NCBI GenBank assembly: GCA_033398695.1
Contig: CM065803.1
Span: forward strand, 101,482,001-101,546,000
Direction of reading: 5' to 3'
Source of the DNA: Orobanche coerulescens
Lineage: Eukaryota > Streptophyta > Magnoliopsida > Lamiales > Orobanchaceae
Length of the DNA: 64,000 nucleotides
In this document: positions 1 through 11,935 of the stretch, one piece after another
Layout of the letters: every line of letters starts with the position of its first letter
Position numbering within the stretch: position 1 is the stretch's first letter
The notes under the pieces: model-generated
Database searches by the model: none
The model's input: the letters and a program-made list of their open reading frames with translations, nothing else
Told to the model about the DNA's origin: nothing
Made by a program: the position numbers and the translations under genes

Positions 1-861
1 AAGAATTGAACAGACATTAAAAGGTACTAACGAATGGAAATAACGGAATTACGATACAACAGTTATGACCAAATACAAAAAATAATACAATTGTTCAACA
101 GGAACTTAATAATACATCACCAAATTCAAATTCATCATAAATGACTTCGTACTCGAGTACTTATTGAAATAACCAACAAACAACAGACAAATAAACCCGG
201 CCGAAACATCACTCTGCACCCTCGTCGTCATGCAGCTCCAGTGGTTGTTTTCCCGCTCTCCTGGATCCTGAACATAAACACAATGTTCACCCCCGAAGGG
301 GTTAGCACAACGATGCTAGTAGAATTAACACAAAATATTATTCATATCTCACGAAGAATAATAACGTAAACGACAAAAATACCAACGAGTCTTCTCCTAC
401 AAGAAACTCATAAATGACATACACAACTGATAATCACAACATGATATCATAACATACACATGGTAATTCCGTCGATCCAGCGTTCACTGCCTAGAACCCA
501 CGATGATCCCGTCAGACCAACCCGTGGTGGAAAAACCCGTCCGATGATCCAGCGCACGCTAGCATAGATCCCCCGATGATCCCGTCAGACAAACACGAGG
601 TGGACATACAACAATGACATACATGCACGACAATATGTATAACATCAATACATAAAACAATTAAGGTACTTGCCTCGATTTGAAGACAAGAACAATACTT
701 CCACGAAAACGAACACTCGAAGGTCGTCCTCCTCAATCAATCACGTAACAAGATCAAACCTTAACAAAAGAAATGATATAGGATTTATCTCACATCGTAC
801 GAATGTTTAATAATTCGATTTACGGCCAAAAGTTCATAAAATGTAATCTGCCTGAACTGCT

Positions 862-1077
862 TAGCGCACGCTAAGTACTCTGTGTAGCGTGCGTTAAGTC
901 TGCTCAATAGCGCACGCAAACAACAAAGCCTAGCGTACGCTAACTATGCATGGTCAGTACTTCACTGATCAGTCGACTGACTCGTCTGATGGCCTAGCGT
1001 ACGTTACGTACCAAACGTAGTGTACGCTAACTCGTGCTCGATAGCGCACGTTAATCTTCATAGCTTAGCGTGCGCTA
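862..1077. repeat. Motif I array, downstream cluster, GypA1 3' LTR
   Basis: Eight copies of the 12-mer TAGCGYRCGCTA (some with one or two changes) start at 862, 885, 908, 931, 995, 1018, 1042 and 1066. The steps are 23, 23, 23, 64, 23, 24 and 24 bases. A 23-bp imperfect palindrome (968-990) fills the central gap. A second 23-bp palindrome, AGTTTACTGC-TGG-GCAGTAAACT, follows at 1090-1112. Confidence 0.9.
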
Positions 1078-1901
1078 TCTGTGCATGGCAGTTTACTGCT
1101 GGGCAGTAAACTATTCTCATCATGATCAAAACAATGAAATCTTCCGTGATAATTCATGTTACCTCCATAAATATCATGTTCATACGATTATGAATGATTT
1201 TACGGATAACAACTCCGGATTCCGGGATATGTATACCATTATAAAACCATATTCCATTTCGACTACAAATCTTCATACGACAATTCGAAAGGCTTTATGG
1301 TTGATATCGACACCTTTATATCAATCAAAATTATCATACTGTAGTTGTTTAACATTCCATCTATACTAGATAAATCCTTCCATGATCAATCCCTTAGATT
1401 CATCTAACAATGATGATGTTAAAGTCAAGTCCATGATTGCTATGAAGTCATCCACTAGATTTGGATTACCAAAGATAGAAGCTTCCTCTACTTGTTCAAT
1501 GTAATAAGATTCGAATCATGATGTTCATAATCAAGGTACTTGAGGCATAACCATCTCTATATTCCAAACATGATGCATGTTGAACAATTTACTAATGAAA
1601 AATCAATATCTTGATAACATGATCATCTAATTCTTTATAATCCAACTCTAAGTCTAGAGATAGGTTGAACATACCTTAATATGATGAAAATCACTGAACC
1701 GTAAGGTAGAATCCGACTCCGGTTGGTTGTATGCCACTCCAAGGTGCTATTCCACTTCAATGATCACTCACAAGTGATAACCAATATACAAAGACCAACA
1801 ATATATGTTCTAAGTGTGTAGAAGGATTATTATAGCTCTATGGCCTCTCAAGAATGAAGAATGGACGACTGAAATGTAAGCCAAAACGGGTTGTTGTCCC
1901 A

Positions 1902-1907
1902 TTTATA
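1902..1907 (-). promoter_or_regulatory. TATA box of GypA1 3' LTR
   Basis: The minus strand reads TATTATAAATGGG. The same sequence is present in the other LTR (9209-9214) and in GypA2 (50971-50979), where it lies just downstream of a motif I cluster. Confidence 0.6.
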
Positions 1908-1928
1908 ATATTCTGCATTTTAGCCGAT

Positions 1929-2153
1929 TAGCGCACGCTACTAAGCATTCCTTAGCGCGCGCTAATAAGAGTTGACTTAAAAATTGTCTAGGTTCGTCGG
2001 CGGGAATCTTACCCGGACCCATGTCCCGGCTAGCGCATGTGCTAACCACCTACCTCAATAATTGAGTTCTTAGCGCACGCAACTCATACATGCATAGTGT
2101 GTGCTAGTAGTAGCCCGATAGCGCGCGTTAAGCTACATTCTTAGCATGCGCTA
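1929..2153. repeat. Motif I array, TATA-proximal cluster, GypA1 3' LTR
   Basis: Copies start at 1929 and 1953 (step 24), then at 2071, 2095, 2119 and 2142 (steps 24, 24, 23), with a longer variant at 2031. Read on the minus strand the cluster ends about 20 bases before the TATA box, so it occupies the promoter-proximal U3. Confidence 0.88.
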
Positions 2154-2308
2154 TCACGAGTTTGCATGAGAAATTTTGCATGTTGTTATACTTATGTACA
2201 AAGATATCAATGCAAGAAATATCATACTCTAATAATCAAAACCATAAATCCGAATAATACAGGGTTTGAATACAGATGAAATACACCGTAATAAATCCGG
2301 ATATTACA

Positions 2309-2320
2309 TACTCTCCTACT
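2309..2320 (-). other. Polypurine tract of GypA1
   Basis: The minus strand reads AGTAGGAGAGTA directly before the 3' LTR start TGTAATATCC. This is the expected place for plus-strand DNA priming. The tract is followed inward by TTTCGTCCCGAAA, also seen in GypB1 and the LARD elements. Confidence 0.75.
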
Positions 2321-2343
2321 AAAAAGGAGTTTCGTCCCGAAAA

Positions 2344-4014
2344 TCAAGACGAAAATAACTCAGGATATCTGGACTTCATACCAGCTTCCGTTTCCCATAT
2401 GGCTTCTTCTATTCCGTGACGTGACCATTGAACTTTGACCAAAACGATTGGTTTGTTCCTCAACTGCTTAACTCGACTCTCGAGTATCTTGACCGGTCTT
2501 TCTTCAAACGTCCCATCCTGCGCGACTTCGATCTCGCCGAAATCAATGATATGACTGGGATATGATATATACTTCCGTAGCTGGGATACGTGGAACACAT
2601 TATGAACATGGCACAATGACGGCGGCAATGCCAATCTGTATGCCAATTCCCCAACTCTTTCAAGGATCTCAAATGGTCCGATATATCTCGGACTCAGCTT
2701 TCCTTTCCTTCCGAAATGAAAGATTCCCCGAGTAGGAGAAACCTTCAAAAGTACGTGGTCTCCAGTACTGAATGCCAATGGGCGACGGCGTACGTCTGCG
2801 TAAGATTTCTGGCGACTCTGGGTGGCCAACAGCCTTTCACGAATCAAGGCTATCTTCTCTCGAGTCTGCATGATCAACTCTGGTTCTGTTCCGATCAAGT
2901 CCGATGAATCGTCCCAGCATAGGGGCGATCTGCATCTCCTCCCGTATAATGCCTCAAACGGTGCCATCTTAATGGAAGCATGCCAACTATTGTTGTAGGT
3001 AAATTCAATCAATGGTAGATGAACTTCCCAATCGTTTGACCAATCTAAGGCACAGGCTCTCAACATATCTTCCACCGTTTGAATGGTCCACTCGGATTGT
3101 CCGTCAGTCTGCGGGTGATAAGCTATGCTGAAGTTCAATTCGGTCCCCAAGGCCTTATGAACTGCTTTCCAAAAGTGAGACACAAAACGGACGTCTCGAT
3201 CAGAAACAATGGTCTTCGGCGTACCATGCAATCGAACTATCTCCGAAATAAATACTCGTGCCAGCCTCTCTGGTCCCCACGTATCCTTAATGCCTAAAAA
3301 ATGAGTTGATTTAGTTAAACGATCAACTATCACCCAAATCATGTTCATTCCTGTCCTGGTTCTCGGCATATTAGTGATAAAGTCCATCGATATGTCCTCC
3401 CACTTCCATTCAGGAATCGGGAGTGGCTTCAACATTCCGGCAGGCCGTTGATGCTCGATCTTAACCTGCTGACAAGTCAAGCATTTCGAAACATAGTCCG
3501 CTACATCTTTCTTCATGTTGCCCCACCAGAAATTCTGCTTCAAGTCCTTATACATTTTACTGGTGCCCGGGTGGATAGAATAGGGTGAACTGTGAGCTTC
3601 CTTCATAATCGTCTGTTTCAGAACATTGACATCGGGAACGCAGAGTCGGTCCTGAAATCTCAAAACTCCATCATCATGGATTACGAATCCGGGGGCCTTC
3701 CCTTTGATCACTTCGTCATGTAACCGAATCATCATAGGATCATCTACCTGTCTAGATTTGATTTCTTCGATTAATGATGAAGTTATTTCCATCATGCACA
3801 TTTGTCCTTGGACTCTTTGTAACCACACTTCAATTCCTTCTCGAATCATCTCTCGTTGAAGGCTAAGTTGGGAGGTCAGCATCTCCAGCATCTGAATAGA
3901 AACAGGCTTGCGGCTGAGTGCATCGGCCAATACATTTGCTTTGCCTGGATGATACGAAATCTCCAAGTCATAGTCCTTAATAAGCTCTAACCATCTTATT
4001 TGCCGCATGTTCAA
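2344..4014 (-). pseudogene. GypA1 pol, C-terminal part: RNase H end, integrase, chromodomain
   Basis: This 556-codon stretch covers the end of RNase H, integrase and a chromodomain. The zinc-binding region carries the His pair around HPGTSKMYKDLK and the pair CLTCQQVK. The catalytic triad is visible as D in DFITN, D in SDRDVRF and E in QSEWTIQT. The last 50 residues, with KILESRVKQLRNK and VKVQWSRHG, form a chromodomain, which in this lineage is thought to guide insertion into heterochromatin. The stretch is separated from the upstream RT/RNase H part by an in-frame TAG (plus 4018-4020), so its first Met is not a true start. The catalytic residues are intact, but the polyprotein is not. Confidence 0.9.
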
Positions 4015-4020
4015 CTCTTT

Positions 4021-4722
4021 CTAACTGAATATGTACTTGAGACTCTCGTGATCCGTAAAGATCTGACAGTGAGTCCCGTACAGATAATGCCTCCAGATCT
4101 TCAAAGCAAAAACCACTGCTGCTAGCTCCAAATCATGTGTTGGGTAATTCACTTCATGAGGTTTCAGCTGTCGTGGCGCATAAGCGATCACCTTATCATT
4201 CTGCATCAATACGCACTCGAGTCCTTGGTTCGAAGCATCACTGTAAACTATAAATCCTCCAGTTCCCTGTGGAAGTGATAGAATCGGTGCTGTCGTCAAT
4301 CTCTTCTTCAATTCATCAAAGCTAACCTGACACAACTCATTCCACTCAAACTTTTGAGTTTTCTGCAGGAGTCGAGTAAGTGGGCGGGAGATTTTAGAAA
4401 ACCCTTCCACGAATCGAGGATAATATCCAGCAAGTCCTAAGAAGCTTCGGACTTCTTTCACGTTCTTTGGAGGCTTCCAATCCATAATTGCTTCAATCTT
4501 CTGAGGATCTACTCGGACTCCTTTAGCTGACACCACATGGCCGAGGAACATTACTTCCTTTAGCCAGAATTCACACTTAGAAAGTTTGGCGTACAACTGC
4601 TCGCTTCTCAAAAGTTCCAATACAATCCGCAAATGCTGTGCATGTTCTTCCGGGATCTTAGAATACACAAGAATGTCATCAATGAACACGACCACAAATT
4701 TATCCAAAAATTCGATGAACAC
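4021..4722 (-). pseudogene. GypA1 pol, middle part: end of RT and RNase H
   Basis: This 233-codon frame holds the RT active-site region [11 protein letters not shown] near its start, the RT connection, and RNase H with [21 protein letters not shown] and [10 protein letters not shown]. It is in the same frame as the pieces on either side but bounded by two stops. The upstream TGA sits where the family has Arg (MNRVF in GypB1), which fits a C-to-T change at a CpG. The downstream TAG interrupts the KELNMRQ region. Both changes look like decay of methylated DNA. The stretch cannot give a full polyprotein without read-through of both stops. Confidence 0.9.
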
Positions 4723-5757
4723 TCAGTTCATCAATTGCATAAATACAACAGGTGCGTTAGTGAGACCAAATGGCATCACTACAAACTCATAGTTTCCGTA
4801 GCGAGTTCTGAATGCTGACTTTGGAACATCAGATTCCTTAATCCTCGGCTGATGGTATCCTGATCTCAGATCGATTTTAGAAAATACTTTTGCCCCTTGC
4901 AACTGGTCAAACAAATCATTAATCCGTGGCAACGGATACTTGTTCTTAATCGTCATCTTGTTCAGCTCTCGATAATCAATACACAGTGGAATCGATCCAT
5001 CCTTCTTTCGGACAAAAAGAATTGGCGCTCCCCAGGGTGAAACGCTTGTCTGAATATAGCCTTTGTCCAGTAACTCCTCCAGCTGCTTTTTCAGTTCGTA
5101 CATTTCAGTAGGTGCCATACGATACGGCGCCTTAGAAATTGGTGTAGCTCCGGGTTCCAGCTCAATGGTAAATTCTACATCCCTCCGTGGAGGTAATCCA
5201 GGTAACTGGTCAGGAAATACATCTGGAAATTCGTTCACAACAGGAATGGATGAAAGTTCCACAATTTTGTCTTCTTTCTTCATTGCATAGCACCAGTAGC
5301 CGATACAGCCCTGTTTCAACAATTTGACAGCTTTCATCGCCTTAATCAATTTTCCTGGGCTTCCCGGTTTCCACCCCTCGAACAATATTTCGGAACCATC
5401 GTCAGCGATCAGCGAGATATTCCTCCTTCGGTAGTTTACAATTGCTCCATATCGATTATGCCAATAGTCTCCAAGTATCAGGTCGTCTCCTTGCATTTCT
5501 ATCACGATCAGATTTGAGAGCCACTCTCTGCCTCCAAATGATACAGGGAAATTTCTAGTTTCTAAGTTCCCAACAATCCTCTCTCCACTCGGTAAACCAA
5601 CAACATAAGGTTCACAAGTATGAAAACCGGAAATATTCAAACGATTTACACAAGACAAAGATATAAAAGAATGCGTAGCTCCTGTATCGAATAAAATGCT
5701 AGCTGGCCGGGAAAGGATCTCGACAAGACTGATGCGACAAAGAAGATCACCGATCAT
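4723..5757 (-). pseudogene. GypA1 pol, N-terminal part: protease and first half of RT
   Basis: The aspartic protease active site [10 protein letters not shown] is intact near residues 20-30. RT starts around residue 145 ([16 protein letters not shown]) and includes [25 protein letters not shown] and [10 protein letters not shown]. It stops after FMQLMN, where TGA replaces the Arg codon. The apparent start is not real: related copies read in frame from gag into protease, and here the frame changes between about 5730 and 5880. Compared with GypA2, this copy lost the stretch that reads AVASGTVQIL there. Confidence 0.88.
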
Positions 5758-7034
5758 CTGTCCTCCTCATCTCGCATGCACGTGGGGAGCAGATCCGCAC
5801 TCGATGTCCCCTTTCGGTCCCATTGTCCTCTACCTCGTCCGCGGCCAAAATTTCCGAGGCATTTGAACACTTTGCTGCGTCTCATTGATATCGGCTTCCT
5901 TCTCGAGGGCCGTGGTGTACGGGCTCTAAAAGACTTTGCAGCCTCTTCACAAAACACTGCCCGATGTCCCTCTCGTCCACAATCAAAACAAGTCATGACA
6001 GGTAGGGGGCAATTCCATCGATAGTGCCCCGTCTGGGCGCAATTAAAGCATTTCCTGGTAACATCAGTAATAGTTGATGTCGCTCCGAAGTTCTTTCCGC
6101 TCCTAACTGGGTGCGGAGGTTTCTTGAAAGAGTGTAAGGATGACTGGGCCTTACGGGGACCACTGTTATTGTGCTCTGTAAAAGTACCAGAGACTTTCTG
6201 TTTCTTGGTTTCCGAAAATTTCTGCATAGCTGCCTCCTTAATCTCATACGCCAACGCCTTATCCTGGTATTGACGGAGTGTGGTACATTCAAATCCGGAC
6301 ATGTACCTCTGGATTTCTGGTTTCATCCTCATATCGAAATGGATCATCATTTCTGCATCTGTTCTGACCAGATGTCGAACAAATGCCAGCTGCTGGTTAA
6401 ACGTCTTAATTGCCTGGGATACCGGCACATCTGAAGGCTGAGCGGAGAAAAACTCCCGAACTTTGGCTTCCCTCACAGGACGAGGGCAATACTGAGCTTC
6501 CATCATAAATCTAAACTCTGTCCAATCAGCATCATGTTCTATAGGCCAGATGGCTTCCCACCATTCGGACGCTTCCCCTATCAGAAAATATTGAGCGATA
6601 GAGGCTCTCCGGTCATCTGGGCAGTTAATTCCGGAAAAGATTTTCTCCAGTTCCTTCAACCAATGGTCCCAGGTGGGAGTCTCAGAAATACCGTCGAATT
6701 TGGGTGGTTGCATTTTCGCCACCTCTTGCAGCCACCGGTCACCTCGATTTCCCATGTCTGGGATCCCTTGCTGTCTCTCTCCCTGCTGTAGTCCCACCGC
6801 CACTTGCATTCGGTCCACGACTTGGGCGAACTGAGTCATCTGGTTCACCACTTGACGAAGGATCTTTGGTACAGCAGGTTCTGTTTCGTTGTTAATAGAT
6901 TGCTGCGGCTCGCCTGAGCTATGACTGGCCTGATTAGACGGCGACGCTTCCCTTTCAGCATTTCTTCGTCCGCGTCCACGACCGCGACCACGTCCACGTC
7001 CGCCTCTCAACATACTGTAAGCATAAATACTCAA
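5754..7034 (-). pseudogene. GypA1 gag (capsid and nucleocapsid), frameshifted at its end
   Basis: Gag packages element RNA into virus-like particles. The likely family start is the ATG at 7011-7013 (MLRGG), one base after a predicted splice acceptor, rather than the first Met at 7034. An Arg-Gly run follows (RGRGRGRGRG), then the capsid-type retrotransposon gag domain around residues 100-250 (PKFDGISETPTWDHWLKELEKI, given in part: WDHWLKELEKI, EASEWWEAI, EAQYCPRPVREAKV). Two CCHC zinc knuckles near residues 325-370 read CFNCAQTGHYRWNC and CFDCGREGHRAVFC. The end (after GTSSA) departs from the reading seen in GypA2, so the link to protease is broken. Confidence 0.88.
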
Positions 7035-7116
7035 TATACAGGAAACAACATCGTTCTAATATTCGAGTATAAAGAGACACAACATGTAAAGAATGAGATA
7101 GATTTTAGGAACTTAC
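7015..7116 (-). other. Predicted leader intron of GypA1
   Basis: On the minus strand GTAAGT (plus 7111-7116) begins a 102-nt stretch that ends TGCTTACAG, one base before the gag ATG. GypA2 has an intron of the same length, and GypB1 has one of 111 nt with a different interior. Splicing is inferred, not shown. Confidence 0.5.
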
Positions 7117-7231
7117 AACCACCGTTCGCATGAAGACGTAGGCAGTGCAGTGACGTCATTTATGGCCGGTTACCTCAAAAGACATAAATGACCCCTATTT
7201 TAACCCAACGGCCAAGATATCCATAATCTTA

Positions 7232-7243
7232 GCTCTGATACCA
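7232..7243 (-). other. Primer binding site of GypA1
   Basis: The minus strand reads TGGTATCAGAGC six bases after the 5' LTR end. This is the standard match to the 3' end of plant initiator Met-tRNA, which primes minus-strand DNA synthesis. Confidence 0.93.
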
Positions 7244-7249
7244 TATTCT

Positions 7250-9615
7250 GTAACACCCCCGATATATTAAGGAATATTACAGCGTCGTAAATCCTTTACA
7301 TATGGATTTACAAGGCTGAAGAATTGAACAGACATTAAAAGGTACTAACGAATGGAAATAACGGAATTACGATACAACAGTTCTAACCAAATACAAAAAA
7401 TAATACAATTGTTCAACAGGAACTTAATAATACATCACCAAATTCAAATTCATCATAAATGACTTCGTACTCGAGTACTTATTGAAATAACCAACAAACA
7501 ACAGACAAATAAACCCGGCCGAAACATCACTCTGCACCCTCGTCGTCATGCAGCTCCAGTGGTTGTTTTCCCGCTCTCCTGGATCCTGAACATAAACACA
7601 ATTTTCACCCCCGAAGGGGTTAGCACAACGATGCTAGTACAAGTACCACAACATATTATTCATATCTCACGAAGAATAATAACGTAAACGACAAAAATAC
7701 CAACGAGTCTTCTCCTACGAGAAACTCATAAATGACATACACAACTGATAATCACAACATGATATCATAACATACACATGGTAATTCCGTCGATCCAGCG
7801 TTCACTGCCTAGAACCCACGATGATCCCGTCAGACCAACCCGTGGTGGAAAAACCCGTCCGATGATCCAGCGCACGCTAGCATAGATCTCGCGATGATCC
7901 CGTCGGACCAACACGAGGTGGACATACAACAATGACATACATGAACAACAATATGTATAACATCAATACATAAAACAATTAAGGTACTTGCCTCGATTTG
8001 AAGACAAGAACAATACTTCCACCAAAACGAACACTCGAAGGTCGTCCTCCTCAATCAATCACGTAACAAGATCAAACCTTAACAAAAGAAATGATATAGG
8101 ATTTATCTCACGCCGCATTTAATGTTTAACAATTCGATTTACGGCCAAAAGTTCATAAAATGTAATCTGCAACCGCTTAGCGACGCTAAGTACTCGTAGC
8201 GTCGTTAAGTCTCGCTCAATAGCGCACGCAAACAACAAAGCCTAGCGACGCTAACTATGCATGGTCGATTACTTCGATCGCCGATCAATCGCTCGATGTC
8301 CTAGCGTACGTTACGTACAAAACGTAGCGTACGCTAACTCGTGCTCGATAGCGCACGTTAATCTTCATAGCTTAGCGTGCGCTATTCATGCATGGCGCCA
8401 TCTTAGGCGAAATCGCTTTCTCATCATGATCAAAACAATGAAATCTTCCGTGATAATTCATGTTACCTCCATGAATATCATGTTCATACGATTATGAATG
8501 ATTTTACGGATAACAACAACTCTGGATTCCGGCATATGTATACCATTATAAAACCATATTCCATTTCGACTACAAATCTTCATACGACAATTCGAAAGGC
8601 TTTACGGTTGATATCGACACCTTTATATCAATCAAAATTATCATACTGTAGTTGTTTAACATTCCATCTATACTAGATAAATCCTTACATGATCAATCCC
8701 TTAGATTCATCTAACAATGATGATGTTAAAGTCAAGTCCATGATTGCTATGAAGTCATCCACTAGATTTGGATTACCAAAGATAGAAGCTTCCTCTACTT
8801 GTTCAATGTAATAAGATTCGAATCATGATGTTCATAATAAAGGTACTTGAGGCATAACCATCTCTATATTCCAAACATGATGCATGTTGAACAATTTACT
8901 AATGAAAAATCAATATCTTGATAACATGATCATCTAATTCTTTAGAATCCAACTCTAAGTCTGGAGATAGGTTGAACATACCTTAATATGACGAAAATCA
9001 CTGAACCGTAAGGTAGAATCCGACTCCGGTTGGTTGTATGTCACTCCAAGGTGCTATTCCACTTCAATGATCACTCACAAGTGATAACCAATATACAAAG
9101 ACCAACAAGATATGTTCCAAGTGTGTAGAAGGATTATTATAGCTCTCTGGCCTCTCAAGAATGAAGAATGGACGACTGAAATGTAAGCCAAAACGGGTTG
9201 TTGTCCCATTTATAATATTCTGCATTTTAGCCGATTAGCGCACGCTACTAAGCATTCCTTAGCGCGCGCTAATAAGAGTTGACTTAAAAATTGTCCAGGT
9301 TCGTCCGCGGGAATCTTACCCGGACCCATGTCCCGGCTGGCGCATGTGCTAACCACCTACCTCAATAATTGAGTTCTTAGCGCACGCAACTCATACATGC
9401 ATAGCGTGCGCTAGTAGTAGCCCGATAGCGCGCATTAAGCTACATTCTTAGCGTGCGCTATCATGAGTTTGCATGAGAAATTTTGCATGTTGTTATACTT
9501 ATGTACAAAGATATCAATGCAAGAAATATCATACTCTAATAATCAAAACCATAAATCCGAATAATACAGGGTTTGAATACAGATAAAATACACCGTAATA
9601 AATCCGGATATTACA
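7250..9615 (-). repeat. GypA1 5' LTR
   Basis: This 2366-bp LTR starts TGTAACACCCCC and ends ATATTACA on the plus strand. It carries the TATA box at 9209-9214 and motif I clusters at about 8170-8395 and 9235-9465. In the first cluster it differs strongly from the left LTR (several copies lose single bases, and the two 23-bp palindromes are scrambled), while the surrounding bases are nearly identical. Confidence 0.95.
8170..8395. repeat. Motif I array, damaged copy, GypA1 5' LTR
   Basis: It is the counterpart of 862-1077. The first copies read TAGCGACGCTA, one base short, while the copies from about 8300 on are intact. The central palindrome is unrecognisable here. See the finding on LTR disagreement. 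Confidence 0.8.
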
Positions 9616-10423
9616 ACGGCCGTAACATTGAGGAGTTACGGCCGTAACATGGCTACGACCTTTTGCTTTGTGTGAGTTATGCCCGTACACGCCCGTATGG
9701 AGCGGAAAGACTGCCGAACTCGTCTCGGAAAGCCCTACAACATGAATACATCAAAATTCAACAAAGAGAATATTTTATAAACATGTTATTTCTTGAGTAA
9801 ATCAGTAATTCAATCCGATTAAGACTAGATTTACATCTTCACCCGATAAAAATAAAATTATTAAAAACTAATTAATTAAAATCAAAAACGAGTAGACTAG
9901 CTCAATTATGGGTGAAATTTATCGATACAAATCATGGATAAGTGTATAAAAATGACACTTATCACACCCCCAAACTTGAATTCTTGCTAGTCCCGAGCAA
10001 GACTCTTTATTATTCACGCTCCAAAAATAAAAATAAAAATAAGACAAAAATAAGAAAAATAATACACACATAAATTTAAATATAAAAAGAGAAAAGGAGA
10101 TCAAAATGCCATTAATACACAACAACCAGCTTTATACAGTAGATAGAAATGAATCAAGATTCAAAATAAATCTACTAATGATTTTGAAGTTAAAACACGG
10201 TTTTGTTTTGTAATTCCAAATTCAAGGTTTTCCCCCAAAAGGTTGATTATTTCTTTCCCACTCGTGATACACACGACTCCCTTTAATGGTTGCTCTCGAT
10301 CACTCGTTTATTTTTCGACTCAATATGAAGAAGAATTTCATCGGCGTCGTCAAATATTGTGATTGTTCACGAAATTGAGTGTATTGAAATTCAGCCACTA
10401 ATTAATTCAAATATGCTCGTAAA
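9616..10423. other. Unclassified host piece between GypA1 and LARD-1
   Basis: There is no gene here. The left end carries ACGGCCGTAAC (9616-9626) and then GTTACGGCCGTAAC (9635-9648), a palindrome repeated at about 22 bases. An AT-rich stretch follows, and then CACACCCCCAAACTTGAA and TTGCTAGTCCCGAGCAA around 9964-10003, wording I associate loosely with untranslated parts of plant LTR elements. It is probably a remnant of an older element; the class is not determined. Confidence 0.4.
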
Positions 10424-10798
10424 TGTAATATCCGCAATTTCGAATTTCGTTAATTTTCTTTTTTCGGCAGAAGTTCATTTTGACGACTCGCTCATGACCG
10501 TTTCGTCATTCCGAGAAAGATTAATTTTGCACTTTTTGTCATCCGAGTTCGTTTCGGTGTCGTTTTGTTGAGTTCCGTGTCCTTAATCGACTTTTTCACG
10601 TGGGAGTTCGACTTTGTAAAGTCACCATTAATTCTTGGAAACTCCAAAAATTCTGAATCTTTGCAATATTATAGAGCATCAAGTTAGCTTTCCAATGGTT
10701 CAAACGGTGAGTCAATCGGAGTCCAAACGAAGGAGTTATGGTCGAAATAGCTAAGACTGCACGATGTGCCTTTTTGGTGTTGGAGTGGACTGTACCGT

Positions 10799-10896
10799 GT
10801 ACCGCGGCACACTTCGGCTGGGCCGCGGAACTAAGCTGATTTCTGGGCGTTTTTTTTGGCCCTGGTCCGCGGCACACTTGTCCTGTGCCGCAGCAC
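10799..10896. repeat. Motif II array in LARD-1 5' LTR
   Basis: Copies of GTGCCGCGGCAC with one or two changes start at 10799, 10820, 10864 and 10885, as two pairs with a 21-base step. The copy in the right LTR keeps the same spacing. Confidence 0.85.
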
Positions 10897-11935
10897 ACGG
10901 GCTTTTTCTGCACTTTTTAGCAGATTTTCGAGGAGAAACATTCATTTTCTCCTCTCTTCTTCCTCCTACCATTCTAAGCGATTCTAAGGGCGATTTTGGG
11001 CTATTTGAGTGCTCCCAAACTTGTAGAGATCATCCACCTCAAGTCTTGTTGTAGATTTTCGACCTCTACTTGAATCCTTCATCCAAATCAAGGTATTTTG
11101 GCTTGAACCCTTGTTTTTGTAGATTTGGGGATTTTCCTTTTTGATTTCGATTCCAATCCGTTTTTGATCAATTAATTGTTGTATAAACGTTGTTTTTAAC
11201 TTGGTCTACGGATTGGATACTCGTATCTTTGGTTCGTTCGACCCGAGGGGTGATTTCTTTGTTCTTGAAGGGTCTTGAACATTTAATGTTCGATTAAATG
11301 TTCGAATGAGTTCCCTTTGATAGTTTGTTGGGATTTCCGTTGTTTTCGGCCTTGATTCTCGTCTTAATCATGTTTTATTATTCCTTACGGAGGATTATAG
11401 GTGCTCAATGATTCCGATGTTGAATTCCGTTGGTGATTGATGATTCATGTGGTGTTTTCCCGTAGTAATTTCGGTGCTATCGCGTTCTAGATAGTGTTCG
11501 AGAATTTGAGGGCTACCCGGCTGTATCCGTTCATTTTTAGATTGCTTGTGATATCGAGGCAAGTACCTTGTCAATACAATTCTTGTTTTGTGGATATGAT
11601 AATTAGTGATCGTCTCTATGTGTTTGTTTGATCGTTGTTTTGAACTTTCAAAAGATTCGGTTTAGCCTCGTTAAGGGCTCATTTTCAAAACGCGTGTGTT
11701 TTGTGAACGGTGTGTTTTGGGGAATTGATTATGATTTGATTGTTTTGAACGTTGAGGGATTTGGTGATACCCCTGTTGTTTAAAGTTATGGAATCATGTA
11801 TTCCGCGTTAACCGTGTTGTGTTGTGAAGAGTTTAATAATGGTGTCGGATTAGTGGCCATCTCTAGTAAGTATTCTTGATGAACTTACATTCTTAGCATA
11901 TTAGTATTGCATGAGTAACGTGTGTGTGTCTATGC

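Larger units (their letters stand above)
1..2308 (-). repeat. GypA1 3' LTR (partial)
   Basis: It matches 7319-9615 along its length and ends ATATTACA, next to a polypurine tract. Read on the minus strand it holds a TATA box (plus 1902-1907), a motif I array upstream of it (1929-2153) and another downstream (862-1077). A partial tandem repeat of the CGATGATCCCGTC unit lies at 499-605, and a conserved CCCC-TTCG-GGGG hairpin near 290-305. Confidence 0.95.
1..9615 (-). mobile_element. GypA1: Ty3/gypsy chromovirus (Tekay/Del-like), left end cut by window
   Basis: The element reads on the minus strand as 5' LTR (7250-9615), primer site, gag, protease, RT, RNase H, integrase with chromodomain, polypurine tract and 3' LTR (1-2308). 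The window starts about 69 bases inside the 3' LTR. The LTR ends are TGTAATATCC and GGGGGTGTTACA. Domain order RT-RH-INT and a C-terminal chromodomain place it among chromoviruses; the Tekay/Del assignment rests on recognising the integrase and chromodomain tail and is less certain. The coding region is broken by stops and frame changes. The right flank is ACGGC; its partner duplication lies outside the window, so the insertion cannot be verified. Confidence 0.93.

Noticed and set aside
9616..10423. Host gene or promoter in the only stretch not clearly inside a named element
   Set aside because: There is no open frame longer than about 70 codons and no exon-like structure. The wording resembles untranslated parts of LTR elements.
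10596..11054. Short frames at the left end of the LARD-1 LTR, repeated at 15629-16075
   Set aside because: They lie in LTR sequence over the motif II array, have no domain, and change frame between the two LTRs.
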